DNA of 64,000 bases from the NCBI GenBank assembly GCA_900542165.1, contig UQMM01000003.1, positions 1 through 64,000 on the forward strand. Reading direction: 5' to 3'. The translations under genes were made by a program, and so were the position numbers. The stretch comes from an uncultured Collinsella sp. GTDB lineage: Bacteria; Actinomycetota; Coriobacteriia; Coriobacteriales; Coriobacteriaceae. Under the pieces are notes generated by a model. The model was given only the letters and a program-made list of their open reading frames with translations. It had not been told where the DNA came from and did not search any database. Below are positions 49,491-58,385 of the stretch, one piece after another. Numbering within the stretch: position 1 is the first letter of the stretch; every line of letters starts with the position of its first letter.

Positions 49491-50273
49491 TTAACGGGCG
49501 CGGGGCGCGCCGGCGCTCAGATGATTGATAAGACTTGCCTGGTAGGCGGCACCGAAGCCGTTGTCGATATTGACGACCGATACGCCGCTGGCACAGGAGT
49601 TGAGCATGGCGAGCAGCGCGGCTACGCCACCAAAACTTGCGCCGTAGCCCACGCTGGTGGGAACGGCGATGACCGGACAGCTCACCAGACCGCCGATAAC
49701 GCTCGCCAACGCGCCCTCCATGCCGGCGATGGCGATGACCACCTGCGCCTGGGCAAGTTCCTCGGCATGCGCGAGCAGGCGGTGCAGGCCGGCGACGCCT
49801 ACGTCGTAGAGGCGGTCGACCTCGTTGCCATAGAACTCGGCCGTCAGTGCCGCCTCTTCGGCGACGGGCAGGTCGCTCGTGCCGGCGCAGGCGACGACGA
49901 TGCGTCCGTTGCCGGTAGGGGAGGGCTTGCCGCCCACGAGGGCGAGCTGTGCGTCCTGGACATATCCCAGGTCGATGCCGTTGCCGAGAAGCTCAGCGGT
50001 GCGCGCGGCTTTTTCGGCATCCAGGCGCGTGACCAGGATGCGCTCCTGGCCGGCATCGCGCAGTGCTTCGATAATGGCGGCAATCTGCTCGGCGGTTTTA
50101 CCGGCACCGTAGACAACCTCGCCGGCTCCCTGGCGCACTCCGCGCGAAAGATCGAGCTGTGCAAAACCCAGATCGGCGGTTGGCGCCGTCTGGATGCGCG
50201 TGAGGGCGACGGCCGGGGTGACTGCTCCGCCGGCAACATCGCTCAGCAATTGCTCAAGATCTCGCTTATCCAT
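49491..50273 (-). CDS. larB: LarB, pyridinium-3,5-biscarboxylic acid mononucleotide synthase
   Basis: This 260-residue enzyme starts nickel-pincer cofactor synthesis by carboxylating and hydrolysing nicotinic acid adenine dinucleotide. It has the AIR-carboxylase-like core: 'RIVVACAGTSDLPVAEEAALTAEFYGNEVDRLYDVGVAGLHRLL', 'QVVIAIAGMEGALASVIGGLVSCPVIAVPTSVGYGASFGGVAALLAMLNSCA' and the end 'VSVVNIDNGFGAAYQASLIN'. ATG 50273 has AAGGGAAC upstream on its strand. larC follows after 10 bp. The length matches the family. Confidence 0.95.
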   Translation of the reverse strand: MDKRDLEQLLSDVAGGAVTPAVALTRIQTAPTADLGFAQLDLSRGVRQGAGEVVYGAGKTAEQIAAIIEALRDAGQERILVTRLDAEKAARTAELLGNGIDLGYVQDAQLALVGGKPSPTGNGRIVVACAGTSDLPVAEEAALTAEFYGNEVDRLYDVGVAGLHRLLAHAEELAQAQVVIAIAGMEGALASVIGGLVSCPVIAVPTSVGYGASFGGVAALLAMLNSCASGVSVVNIDNGFGAAYQASLINHLSAGAPRAR

Positions 50274-50317
50274 ATATGTTCCCTTCGACGGCGCAAAGTC
50301 TAGCACTCAAAGGGTAT

Positions 50318-50351
50318 GTTTCCGAACACTAAGACAAAATTGTTCGGAAAC
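50318..50351. promoter_or_regulatory. Dyad in the larB promoter region, candidate TetR operator
   Basis: GTTTCCGAACA (50318-50328) and TGTTCGGAAAC (50341-50351) form a perfect inverted repeat with a 12-bp spacer, in the 114-bp gap between serB and larB. No T-tract follows on the minus strand, so a regulator site is more likely than a serB terminator. Confidence 0.55.
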
Positions 50352-50387
50352 TATAGGACAGACTGATTCTATTGTTAGACAGATTGA

Positions 50388-51023
50388 CTAGTCGCGCAGG
50401 ATGATGTCCATGGCGAGCATCAGGTTGCGCTCGTCGATGGCAAATGGGGCGGCCTCGCGCGTCTTGGGCTTGGCACAAAACGCGATGCCCGTGCCCGCGG
50501 CCTGAATCATGGGGATGTCGTTGGCGCCGTCGCCGATCGCGACGGTATGGGCCATATCGACGCCGCACTCAACCGCCCAATCCAGCAGCTGGATGAGCTT
50601 GGATTCCTTGGTCACAATGTCTGCCGCCAGCTTGCCAGTGAGCTTGCCGTCCACGACTTCCAGACGGTTGGCCAGGCAAAAATCGATGCCCGCGGCGGCC
50701 ACGATCCTGTCGGCGACCTCGTGGAAGCCACCGCTTACCACGCCGACCTTCCAGCCCTTGCTGTGCGCCGATCGCACAAGCTCCAGCGCGCCGGGGGTAA
50801 ACGTCACGCGCGCAAAGGTGCGCTCGAACACGCTCTCGTCCAAGCCGGCAAGCAGTCCCACGCGCTCCTCGAGCGCTTGCTTAAAGTCCAGTTCGCCGCG
50901 CATAGCGCGCTCGGTGATTTGCGCAACTTGCTCGCCTGCGCCGGCCTCCTCGCCCAACAGGTCGATGACTTCCTGGTTGATGAGCGTGGAGTCGATATCC
51001 ATAACGATGAGGCGTGCGGTCAT
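50388..51023 (-). CDS. serB: Phosphoserine phosphatase
   Basis: This 211-residue HAD phosphatase performs the final step of serine synthesis. It has motif I 'LIVMDIDSTLINQEVIDLLG', with aspartates for nucleophile and acid, motif II 'VGVVSGGFHEVADRI', the motif III Lys and motif IV 'VAIGDGANDIPMIQAAGTGIAFCAKPKTREAA'. It lacks the ACT domain of longer forms. ATG 51023 with GGAAAGG upstream is preferred over an upstream in-frame start at 51068. It transcribes toward larB, from which it is separated by the dyad. Confidence 0.94.
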   Translation of the reverse strand: MTARLIVMDIDSTLINQEVIDLLGEEAGAGEQVAQITERAMRGELDFKQALEERVGLLAGLDESVFERTFARVTFTPGALELVRSAHSKGWKVGVVSGGFHEVADRIVAAAGIDFCLANRLEVVDGKLTGKLAADIVTKESKLIQLLDWAVECGVDMAHTVAIGDGANDIPMIQAAGTGIAFCAKPKTREAAPFAIDERNLMLAMDIILRD

Positions 51024-51279
51024 GGCGGGCCTTTCCGAGTGCAGTTGTATTGGGGCACATTGTCGCACGCGGCGCGCCTTGGCGACGGCCAGGCCGCGTC
51101 AATTGTTTCGTCTCCGTCAAGTCTTTGGGCAAGAGTTACTTTTTCGCGGCACATCGACGCGGGTGCGATAAGATAGAACGCCATGTCCGGCTGCGCGGTT
51201 TACGCAGGCTGGGCAAATCTGTACGACGCCGCCCGGAACGACACGGGGCGGCACAGATCCATAAAGGAGGATCACTGGT

Positions 51280-53067
51280 ATGAGCCAGACCCGTCCCATC
51301 GATGAGCATTCCATGCACACCCGTACCTGCGGCGAGCTTCGCTTCGAGAACGTGGGCGAAGAGGTCACCCTCACCGGTTGGGTGAGCCGTCGCCGTGACC
51401 ACGGCGGCCTTATCTTCTGCGACCTTCGCGACCGCGAGGGCATCACGCAGCTCACCTTCGACCCCGAGCACTCCGATGGCGATGCCTTTAAGATCGCCGA
51501 GACCATGCGTCCCGAGTGGCCCATCAAGATCCACGGCGTCGTGCGCGCCCGTGGCGAGGAGACCACCAACACCAAGCTCGCGACCGGCGAGATCGAGGTC
51601 CTGACCGACCACGCCGAGGTGCTCAACACGTCCGTCACTCCGCCGTTCCAGATCGAGGACGGCATCGAGACCAGCGAGGACACCCGTCTGCGCTATCGCT
51701 ATCTGGACCTCCGTCGTCCCGAGATGATGGCCAACCTCAAGCTGCGTTCCGACTTCACCTTTGCCATTCGCGAGGCGCTGCACAACCGTGAGTTCATGGA
51801 GGTCGAGACGCCCTCCCTGTTCAAGTCTACGCCCGAGGGCGCTCGTGACTTCATCGTCCCCAGCCGTATTCAGCCGGGTAACTTCTACGCGCTGCCGCAG
51901 TCCCCGCAGCTTCTGAAGCAGCTGCTCATGGTCGGTGGCGTCGAGCGCTACTACCAGGTTGCCAAGTGCTTCCGCGACGAGGACCTGCGCGCCGATCGTC
52001 AGCCCGAGTTCACCCAGGTCGATATCGAGATGTCCTTCGTGGACCAGAACGATGTCATGAGCGCGCTCGAGGAGGTCCTGGCCGACGCCTTCGGCCGCAT
52101 GGGCGTTGAGATGCCCACGCCGCTGCGTCGCATGGACTATTGGGAGGCCATGGACACCTATGGCTCCGACAAGCCCGATACCCGCTATGGCATGCACCTG
52201 GTCGACCTGACCGACATCTTTGCCAACTCCAAGTTCAAGGTCTTTGCGACTGCCGCAAACGAGGAGGGCTCTGTCGTCAAGGCCATTAACGCCAAGGGCG
52301 CCGGTGCCTGGGCACGTGCCAAGATCGATAAGCTCGCCGGCGTGGCCTCCACGTTTGGCGCCAAGGGCCTGGCCTGGATCGCCTTCCGCGAGGACGGTTC
52401 CATCAACAGCCCCATCGTCAAGTTCTTCTCGGACGAGGAGATGGCGGCTCTGCGCGAGCGCATGGACGTCGAGCCCGGCGACCTTGTGATGTTCGCTGCT
52501 GGTCCGCGCCTGCTCTCTGACGAGATCCTGGGCGGCATGCGTTCGCACATGGCCAACGCGCTCGAGATCAAGCGCGAGGGCCACGACTTCCTGTGGGTCG
52601 TCAACTTCCCGCTGTTCCACTGGGATGAGGACCGCAAGGCTTACGCTGCCGAGCACCAGCCCTTTACCCTGCCGACCGAGACCGACATCGCTAAGATCGA
52701 GGCCGATCCGCTGGCAGCCGGTTCTTGCACCTACGACTTTGTCATGGACGGCTTTGAGGCCGGTGGCGGCGGTATGCGTATCCACAATGCCGAGATGCAG
52801 ATGTCCATGCTCAAGCTTCTGGGCTTTACCGAGGAGCGCGCCGAGTCTCAGTTCGGCTTCCTCATGGAGGCGCTCAAGTTTGGTGCACCCCCGATGGGCG
52901 GTTTCGCTCTGGGCCTGGATCGCGTGTGCATGCTGCTCACCGGTTCCGACTCCATCCGCGACGTCATGGCGTTCCCCAAGACGGCCAGCGGCTCCGACCT
53001 CATGTCGGGCGCTCCGAGTGCCGTTAGCGGCGCCCAGCTCAAGGACGTCAGCCTGCGCCTGATGTAG
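51280..53067 (+). CDS. aspS: Aspartyl-tRNA synthetase
   Basis: This class II synthetase of 595 residues is the bacterial type with a GAD insertion. It has the OB-fold start 'MHTRTCGELRFENVGEEVTLTGWVSRRRDHGGLIFCDLRDREG', motif 2 'YYQVAKCFRDEDLRADRQPEFTQVDIEMSFV', and motif 3 'PPMGGFALGLDRVCMLLTGSDSIRDVMAFPKTASG'. ATG 51280 has AAAGGAGG upstream. Discriminating versus nondiscriminating status was not judged. A strong terminator follows. Confidence 0.97.
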   Translation: MSQTRPIDEHSMHTRTCGELRFENVGEEVTLTGWVSRRRDHGGLIFCDLRDREGITQLTFDPEHSDGDAFKIAETMRPEWPIKIHGVVRARGEETTNTKLATGEIEVLTDHAEVLNTSVTPPFQIEDGIETSEDTRLRYRYLDLRRPEMMANLKLRSDFTFAIREALHNREFMEVETPSLFKSTPEGARDFIVPSRIQPGNFYALPQSPQLLKQLLMVGGVERYYQVAKCFRDEDLRADRQPEFTQVDIEMSFVDQNDVMSALEEVLADAFGRMGVEMPTPLRRMDYWEAMDTYGSDKPDTRYGMHLVDLTDIFANSKFKVFATAANEEGSVVKAINAKGAGAWARAKIDKLAGVASTFGAKGLAWIAFREDGSINSPIVKFFSDEEMAALRERMDVEPGDLVMFAAGPRLLSDEILGGMRSHMANALEIKREGHDFLWVVNFPLFHWDEDRKAYAAEHQPFTLPTETDIAKIEADPLAAGSCTYDFVMDGFEAGGGGMRIHNAEMQMSMLKLLGFTEERAESQFGFLMEALKFGAPPMGGFALGLDRVCMLLTGSDSIRDVMAFPKTASGSDLMSGAPSAVSGAQLKDVSLRLM

Positions 53068-53090
53068 GCGAGCGGCTACATATTGCCCGT

Positions 53091-53126
53091 AACGAGGGAA
53101 GGACGTGTGCCTTCCCTCGTTTTTTA
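53091..53126 (+). terminator. aspS terminator
   Basis: AACGAGGGAAGG and CCTTCCCTCGTT pair perfectly around ACGTGTG, followed by TTTTTATG. Confidence 0.92.
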
Positions 53127-53165
53127 TGCGTGGGTGTTGCGAGGGCATAGGTTGACCGGGCATCG

Positions 53166-53366
53166 CGGAAACTACGACCCGGAATTTGCGTCCAAAACGG
53201 GTCGCGCTTTCCCAAAGGGGGTCCTCTGGGAAAGCGCGACCCAGAATTCGGCAAAATAATGGGGCGCAGTTTCCGGTTGAGCTGTCTAACGGAAACTGTG
53301 CCCCAGAATGAGCGATCAAAACGGGGCAGGCTTTCCGCAACAACTGTCTGGAGGAAAGCCTGTCCC
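53166..53366. repeat. 62-bp-period hairpin array
   Basis: Three complete hairpins start at 53199, 53261 and 53323, exactly 62 bp apart. Their arms are GGGTCGCGCTTTCCC, GGGGCGCAGTTTCCG and GGGGCAGGCTTTCC, each matched by its own inverse (53228, 53290, 53353). A half unit with only the 3' arm (53166-53180) precedes them. Spacers share CCCAGAAT and CAAAA. Arms differ between units but pairing is retained. It fills the gap between aspS and ebgR. Confidence 0.85.
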
Positions 53367-53372
53367 AGTTTC

Positions 53373-54389
53373 TTATAGCGAGTCCCTCTGGATCAGCTGC
53401 ATGTGCATCACGGAGGTGGTGGGTTCGGCACCCTTGATCATGTCGAGTGCAATGTTGGCGGCCATGTGGCCTTCTTCGCGCAGGGGCTGGCGGACGGTCG
53501 TGAGCGCGGGGACGCAGCGCGCCGCAATCTCGTGATCGTCGAAGCCGACGACAGAAACGTCCGCAGGAACGGATAGGCCTGCCTCGTTGAGTGCGGTGAT
53601 GACGCCAGCCGCGATACGGTCCGATCCGCAGAGCACGCCATCGAAAGCAATCTCGCGCGCGAGGATCTGGTGCATGGCCTGATAGCCGTCGCCGCTGTTC
53701 CAGCCGGTATAGATAACGTTTGCGTCTAGGAGGTCTTCGCCCAAGACGGTGCGGTAGCCGCGCAGGCGGTCGACAACAGCGGGGTTGTCTTGCGGTCCCA
53801 ACACGGCGACGATATCCTTACGCCCGCGCTCTTTCATAGCGAGCGCTGCAAAGCGTCCGCCCTCTTCGTCGTCAGAGTAGACCGTCGAGAACACATCGCG
53901 ATAGGGGTGGCCCTCGAGCTGGCCGCATAACACGGTGGGTACGCCCAGCTCGCGCAGCACCTCGAGCAGCTCGCTGCCCTTGTAGGGGGAGACGTCGATC
54001 ACGGCGTCGAACGAGCGGCGCTCAAAGTGCTCGCGTGCGCGGTTGCGCTCATGCGTAGAAGACGCCTGCAAGATAACGGGCAGATAGGACGACTCCGACA
54101 GTTCCTCGGTAATGCCGCTCAAAAACTCGCTATAGGTGGGGTCGCTGAAGAGTTCACTCAGGGGCTCGGTCACGAGCACGGCGATGATTTCCGTGCGCCC
54201 GACAGCGAGCGCTCGGCCACGAGCGTTGGGGACAAAATTGACTTCCTTGGCCGCCGCGCGGACGCGCTTTTTGGTTTCCTCGCTAATGCGGGGCGAATCG
54301 TTGAGAGCGCGCGATGCCGTGGAGCGCGACACGCCGGCAGCTGCGGCAACCTCGGCAAGCGTAGGTGCGGTGCGAACTGGTTGGGTCAT
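53373..54389 (-). CDS. ebgR: LacI-family regulator, EbgR-like
   Basis: A 338-residue repressor. The helix-turn-helix is 'TLAEVAAAAGVSRSTASRALNDSPRISEETKKRVRAAAKEVNFVPNARGRALA', followed by the periplasmic-binding-protein-like sugar domain with 'IAVLVTEPLSELFSDPTYSEFLSGI' and 'GVLCGSDRIAAGVITALNEAGLSVPADVSVVGFDDHEIAARCVPALTTVRQPLREEGHMAA'. It is divergent from the beta-galactosidase gene, and the intergenic region carries three copies of a palindrome suited to a LacI-type dimer. Control of the ebg-like genes is inferred from layout. Confidence 0.88.
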   Translation of the reverse strand: MTQPVRTAPTLAEVAAAAGVSRSTASRALNDSPRISEETKKRVRAAAKEVNFVPNARGRALAVGRTEIIAVLVTEPLSELFSDPTYSEFLSGITEELSESSYLPVILQASSTHERNRAREHFERRSFDAVIDVSPYKGSELLEVLRELGVPTVLCGQLEGHPYRDVFSTVYSDDEEGGRFAALAMKERGRKDIVAVLGPQDNPAVVDRLRGYRTVLGEDLLDANVIYTGWNSGDGYQAMHQILAREIAFDGVLCGSDRIAAGVITALNEAGLSVPADVSVVGFDDHEIAARCVPALTTVRQPLREEGHMAANIALDMIKGAEPTTSVMHMQLIQRDSL

Positions 54390-54631
54390 GGCGTCTCCTG
54401 GAAAATGCGGTCGATGTTGTCACTGATGCGGGCTGGTGCGGATACAGCTTACTATAGTGCGCCTGAACAGCGTTCATGGTATCCGTCCACTGGTGGCATT
54501 TCACATTCAAGCTGTTGTTGAACATGGCTTACAAGGGCGGGGTATAGATGGGCGCGGCCGTTGTCTGCTGCCTGGGAATGCTGTTTTGCGCTGAGTTTCG
54601 ATACTCAGGGTGACATAAGTGTCGCGGTTGT

Positions 54632-54645
54632 ACAACCGGTTGCAC
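54632..54645. promoter_or_regulatory. LacI-type operator 1
   Basis: ACAACCGGTTGCAC, with the perfect palindrome CAACCGGTTG at its centre. It is the first of three copies, and is overlapped on the left by a second palindrome, GGTTGTACAACC. Confidence 0.8.
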
Positions 54646-54676
54646 CGTTAACCCGACCAAATCGACCGTTCAGCGG

Positions 54677-54690
54677 ACAACCGGTTGCAC
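54677..54690. promoter_or_regulatory. LacI-type operator 2
   Basis: An identical 14-mer, 45 bp after copy 1, close to four helical turns. Confidence 0.8.
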
Positions 54691-54718
54691 AGTTTTTTGC
54701 ATCGCCCGTAAGATAAGG

Positions 54719-54732
54719 ACAACCGGTTGCAC
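54719..54732. promoter_or_regulatory. LacI-type operator 3
   Basis: An identical 14-mer, 42 bp after copy 2 and 32 bp before the ebgA start, positioned to block transcription start. Confidence 0.8.
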
Positions 54733-54764
54733 AAGAATCACTACGATGACGAAGGAGCATCACC

Positions 54765-57700
54765 ATGGACGCCATTAACGATTGGGAAAACCAAGCGCTC
54801 ACCCACAGGAACCGCCTGGCACCCCATGCGTACTTTATGGGTTACGAGACCGCCGATCTCGCCGCTACGTACAGCCGCGAGCTGTCGCGCGGGTTTGTCC
54901 AGCTGTCCGGCTCGTGGCAGTTCCGCCTCTTTGAGGGGCCTGCTGCCGTCTCTAACGAGGAGCTTTCCACGTACGAGCCCGAGTGGGATCACGTGGAGGT
55001 TCCGCACCTGTGGCAGGTAGACGGCTATGGCAACCTTGCCTACACCGACGAGGGCTTCCCGTTCCCGGTTGATCAGCCGTTCGTTCCCTCCGACGACCCC
55101 ACGGGCGTCTACCAGCGCATCGTCAACCTTCCCGCCGTGCCTGCCGGCGCTCGCGAGATCATTCGCTTTGACGGCATCGAGAGCTATGGCGAGCTCTACG
55201 TCAACGGCAAGTTTATCGGCATGACCAAGGGCTCGCGTCTGTCTGCCGAGTTCGACGTGACCGACGCGCTTGTCGAGGGCGACAACCTGTTTGCGGTCAA
55301 GGTTCTGCAGTACAGCGATGGTAGCTATATCGAGGACCAGGACATGTGGTGGGCCTCGGGCATCTTCCGTGATGTGTACCTTATGCAGCGTCCCGCCGCG
55401 CACCTGGTCGACTTTAGGTTCCGCACGCACCGCGAGGGCGATGCCGCTCTGATCACGCTCGATACGGTGGCCGAGGGCGCTTCCCGCGTCGTGTTTACAC
55501 TCAGCGATGGCGAGAACGTGGTGGCTACAGGTGAGTGCGTCGACGGCCATGCCGAGTGCAGCGTGACCGATGCCCACTTCTGGAATCCCGAGGACCCCTT
55601 CCTCTATGACCTTACGTTTGAGGTCTACGACGGTGACCAGGTCAGCGAGTACGTCCCGCATCGCCAGGGCCTTGCCGAGGTGACGGTCGAGGGCAATCAT
55701 ATCTACCTCAACGGCACCTACTTTAAGATGCATGGCGTCAACCGCCACGATCACGACGATCACAAGGGCCGCGCCGTGGGCCTCGATCGCATGCGCCGCG
55801 ACCTGGAGCTCATGAAGCGACACAACATCAATGCAGTGCGCACGTCCCACTACGCCAACGACCCGCGCTTCTACGAGCTGTGCGACGAGTACGGCATCAT
55901 GCTGGTCGCCGAGACCGATATGGAGAGCCACGGCTTCGAGAATATCGGCAATATCGCCCTGGTCACCGACGACCCGGCATGGGAGCCGGCCTACGTCGAC
56001 CGCATTGAGCGCCTGGTGATGCAGGAGCGCAATCACGCCTGCATCATTATGTGGTCGATGGGCAACGAGAGCGGCTATGGCTGCAACATCCGCGCGATGT
56101 ACGCCAAGGCTCACGAGCTCGATGGTCGTCCGGTCCATTACGAGGAGGATCGCAACGCCGATACCGTCGACGTTATCTCCACCATGTACTCCCGTGTGTC
56201 GCAGATGAACGACTTTGGTGAGCATCCGTTCCCCAAGCCGCGCATTAACTGCGAGTACGGTCACTCCATGGGCAATGGCCCCGGAGGCCTGTCCGAGTAC
56301 CAGGAGGTCTTCGATCGCTGGGATTGCATCCAAGGCCAGTTTATCTGGGAATGGTGCGACCACGGTCTGGCTGCTGTGACCGAGGACGGCGTTGCCTACG
56401 ATATGTATGGTGGCGACAATGGCGATTACCCCAACAACAGCAACTTCTGCATCGATGGCATGGTGTTCCCTTGGCAACAGCCGAGCCCGGGCCTCACTGA
56501 GTATGGCCAGGTCATCTGCCCGGTCCGCATGGCTTATGATGCCGAGGCAGGCGAGCTGACCGTCACCAACAAGCGTTGGTTTACCACCCTCGAGGATGTC
56601 TGCCTGTCGGCGGAGACCCTGGTGGACGGCGACGTGGTTTGCCGCAAGACACTCATGCCCGGTGCGGTTGCCCCCGGCGAGTCCATCCAGCTTCCGCTGG
56701 TGATTCACGAGGCCGCGGTAGGCGAGACCCTGCTGACCGTGCGCGCCTACACCATGGCAGCTCACGTCTGGTGCGAGCCGATGTTCCAGCTGGGCGCTAG
56801 CCAGTTTGCCATCGCCAACCATCCGGCGCCGGCCATCGCGGCCCCCGCTCGTCCTGAGCTTACGGTCGAGGAGACCGAGCAGGAGATCCGCATTCACTCC
56901 CTCAACGGCGAGCTGGCCTTCAGCAAAGTCAACGGTACCGTGAGCGAGTGGAAGGCATCCGGCCGCGACGTCATGGCCTCTGGTCCCCAGGTTGGTTTTT
57001 GGCATCCGCTCGTCGACAACCACGCTCAGGAGTATGACTCCCTGTGGAAGGACAACTTCATCGATGTGATGCAGACGTCTACCCGCAAGGTTTCTTGGAA
57101 GCAGGATGGCAATGCGGTCGTCGTTACCGTGAGCCAGCGTATCGCTCCTCCCGTCCGCGCGTTCGGCATGCGCGTCGAGCTCGTCTACACCGTGCTTCCG
57201 AGCGGTCGCGTCGACCTCAAGGTTTCCGGCGAGCCCTACGGCGATTACTCGGATATCATCCCGCGCATCGGCATCTCCTTCGAGGTTCCCGGTTGCGATC
57301 GTGCCGTTGAGTGGTACGGTCACGGCCCGGGCGAGAATTATCCGGACTCGCTGCGCGCCAACCCGGTCGGCCATTACCGCACTACGGTCGACGACATGTT
57401 CACGCCCTACGTTATGCCTCAGGACTGCGCCAACCGCGAGGGTACCCGCTGGGTCGCCCTGCGCTCTGGCCATGGCGACGGCGTGCTGGTGACCCGTCCG
57501 GCTGACGCCGCCTCCAACCCGTTCTCATTCTCGGCATGGCCCTATAGCTGCGAGGCCATCGATAACGCCAAGCACGTCTACGACCTTGTCAAGGGCGACA
57601 CGGTCACGGTCAACATCAACGACCAGTTGCTCGGCCTTGGCTCGAACTCTTGGGGTTCCGAGGTGCTCAATTCCTATCGCACCCGTTTTGAGAGCTTCAG

Positions 57701-57773
57701 CTTTGAGGTGTCCCTGCGACCGCTGACGTCTGCCGATCTGGCTCAGGCGCTGGCACCCATTAAGGAGGCATAA
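54765..57773 (+). CDS. ebgA: GH2 beta-galactosidase, EbgA-like
   Basis: This 1002-residue enzyme hydrolyses beta-galactosides such as lactose. The N-terminus 'WENQALTHRNRLAPHAYFMGYETADLAATYSRELS' and 'YTDEGFPFPVDQPFVPSDDPTGVYQRI' match the EbgA subgroup of GH2 closely. The acid/base is E435 in 'IIMWSMGNESGYG' and the nucleophile E529 in 'FIWEWCDHG'. The C-terminal domain has 'VEWYGHGPGENYPDSL'. No signal peptide, so it is cytoplasmic. ATG 54765 follows GAAGGAGCATCACC. ebgC follows after 3 bp, as in the enterobacterial operon, where the two form an octamer. Confidence 0.94.
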   Translation: MDAINDWENQALTHRNRLAPHAYFMGYETADLAATYSRELSRGFVQLSGSWQFRLFEGPAAVSNEELSTYEPEWDHVEVPHLWQVDGYGNLAYTDEGFPFPVDQPFVPSDDPTGVYQRIVNLPAVPAGAREIIRFDGIESYGELYVNGKFIGMTKGSRLSAEFDVTDALVEGDNLFAVKVLQYSDGSYIEDQDMWWASGIFRDVYLMQRPAAHLVDFRFRTHREGDAALITLDTVAEGASRVVFTLSDGENVVATGECVDGHAECSVTDAHFWNPEDPFLYDLTFEVYDGDQVSEYVPHRQGLAEVTVEGNHIYLNGTYFKMHGVNRHDHDDHKGRAVGLDRMRRDLELMKRHNINAVRTSHYANDPRFYELCDEYGIMLVAETDMESHGFENIGNIALVTDDPAWEPAYVDRIERLVMQERNHACIIMWSMGNESGYGCNIRAMYAKAHELDGRPVHYEEDRNADTVDVISTMYSRVSQMNDFGEHPFPKPRINCEYGHSMGNGPGGLSEYQEVFDRWDCIQGQFIWEWCDHGLAAVTEDGVAYDMYGGDNGDYPNNSNFCIDGMVFPWQQPSPGLTEYGQVICPVRMAYDAEAGELTVTNKRWFTTLEDVCLSAETLVDGDVVCRKTLMPGAVAPGESIQLPLVIHEAAVGETLLTVRAYTMAAHVWCEPMFQLGASQFAIANHPAPAIAAPARPELTVEETEQEIRIHSLNGELAFSKVNGTVSEWKASGRDVMASGPQVGFWHPLVDNHAQEYDSLWKDNFIDVMQTSTRKVSWKQDGNAVVVTVSQRIAPPVRAFGMRVELVYTVLPSGRVDLKVSGEPYGDYSDIIPRIGISFEVPGCDRAVEWYGHGPGENYPDSLRANPVGHYRTTVDDMFTPYVMPQDCANREGTRWVALRSGHGDGVLVTRPADAASNPFSFSAWPYSCEAIDNAKHVYDLVKGDTVTVNINDQLLGLGSNSWGSEVLNSYRTRFESFSFEVSLRPLTSADLAQALAPIKEA

Positions 57774-57776
57774 GTC

Positions 57777-58232
57777 ATGCATGTCTTTAACTCACGTGCC
57801 GACTTCGATGCTCAGATGAAGTCCGTCAAGAAGTGGATGCGTACCGGTCAGGCGCTCGATGGCGTTGCCGACCTGCAGCACGACGTGGCGTACTCCATCG
57901 GCGACTCGTTGGTGTACTGGTGGGTCTATGCCCGCGAGGCCGCAACCGCCGATCTGGTCGGTCACCGTCGCTACCATGCCGTGCTCGCTCCGCTCGACGG
58001 CGACCTGACCGTCGAGGTTGCCCCCAAGGCAGGCCTCACCTGCACCCGCGCTTACAGCGATATCGATGATCGCGAGCGCTTTGAGGGGGCGGGGGAGACC
58101 GTGACGATTCCCGCCGGCGGCGTTGCCGTCGTCGAGATCGACGAGGCTTACCGTGTTATCGCCGAGGCTTCGGATCCCCGCGTCGTGGTACTGCACGTGA
58201 CGGTCGAAGGTTATTCCTTCCCCAACAAGTAG
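57777..58232 (+). CDS. ebgC: EbgC-like beta-galactosidase small subunit (YhcH/YjgK/YiaL family)
   Basis: This 151-residue cupin-like protein matches EbgC: 'LQHDVAYSIGDSLVYWWV', 'GHRRYHAVLAPLDG', 'YSDIDDRERFEGAGETVTIPAGGVAVVEIDEAYRVIAE' and the end 'VVLHVTVEGYSFPNK'. EbgC is required for full EbgA activity in E. coli and may bind metal or act as a sugar mutarotase-like partner. ATG 57777 lies 3 bp after the ebgA stop with AAGGAGG upstream, so expression is coupled. Confidence 0.93.
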   Translation: MHVFNSRADFDAQMKSVKKWMRTGQALDGVADLQHDVAYSIGDSLVYWWVYAREAATADLVGHRRYHAVLAPLDGDLTVEVAPKAGLTCTRAYSDIDDRERFEGAGETVTIPAGGVAVVEIDEAYRVIAEASDPRVVVLHVTVEGYSFPNK

Positions 58233-58318
58233 TATTCGTCCGTTTGGACGTTTGCTTCGCGCCGTTAAGGGGGATGGCTTTGTTGACTCCCTTTTCCCCA
58301 TTCCCCTTAGCAGGTGCG

Positions 58319-58353
58319 CCGTCCGTGTTTGCACTTGCAGCTCGGACGGTTTT
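58319..58353 (+). terminator. Candidate terminator between ebgC and ebgB
   Basis: CCGTCCG and CGGACGG pair around a 17-nt loop, followed by TTTTAG. A second stem (AAGGGGGATGG with CCATTCCCCTT) lies just before. It may reduce rather than block expression of the permease gene. Confidence 0.55.
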
Positions 58354-58385
58354 AGATGACATTTAACAGATGATTGGGAGGGCTT

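Noticed and set aside
53166..53366. CRISPR array
   Set aside because: The repeated parts are hairpin arms that vary and covary, the spacers are the more conserved part, and no cas genes are nearby.
54741..57473. A 910-codon open frame antisense to ebgA
   Set aside because: It is a shadow of a strongly supported GH2 gene, with no ribosome site or family match.
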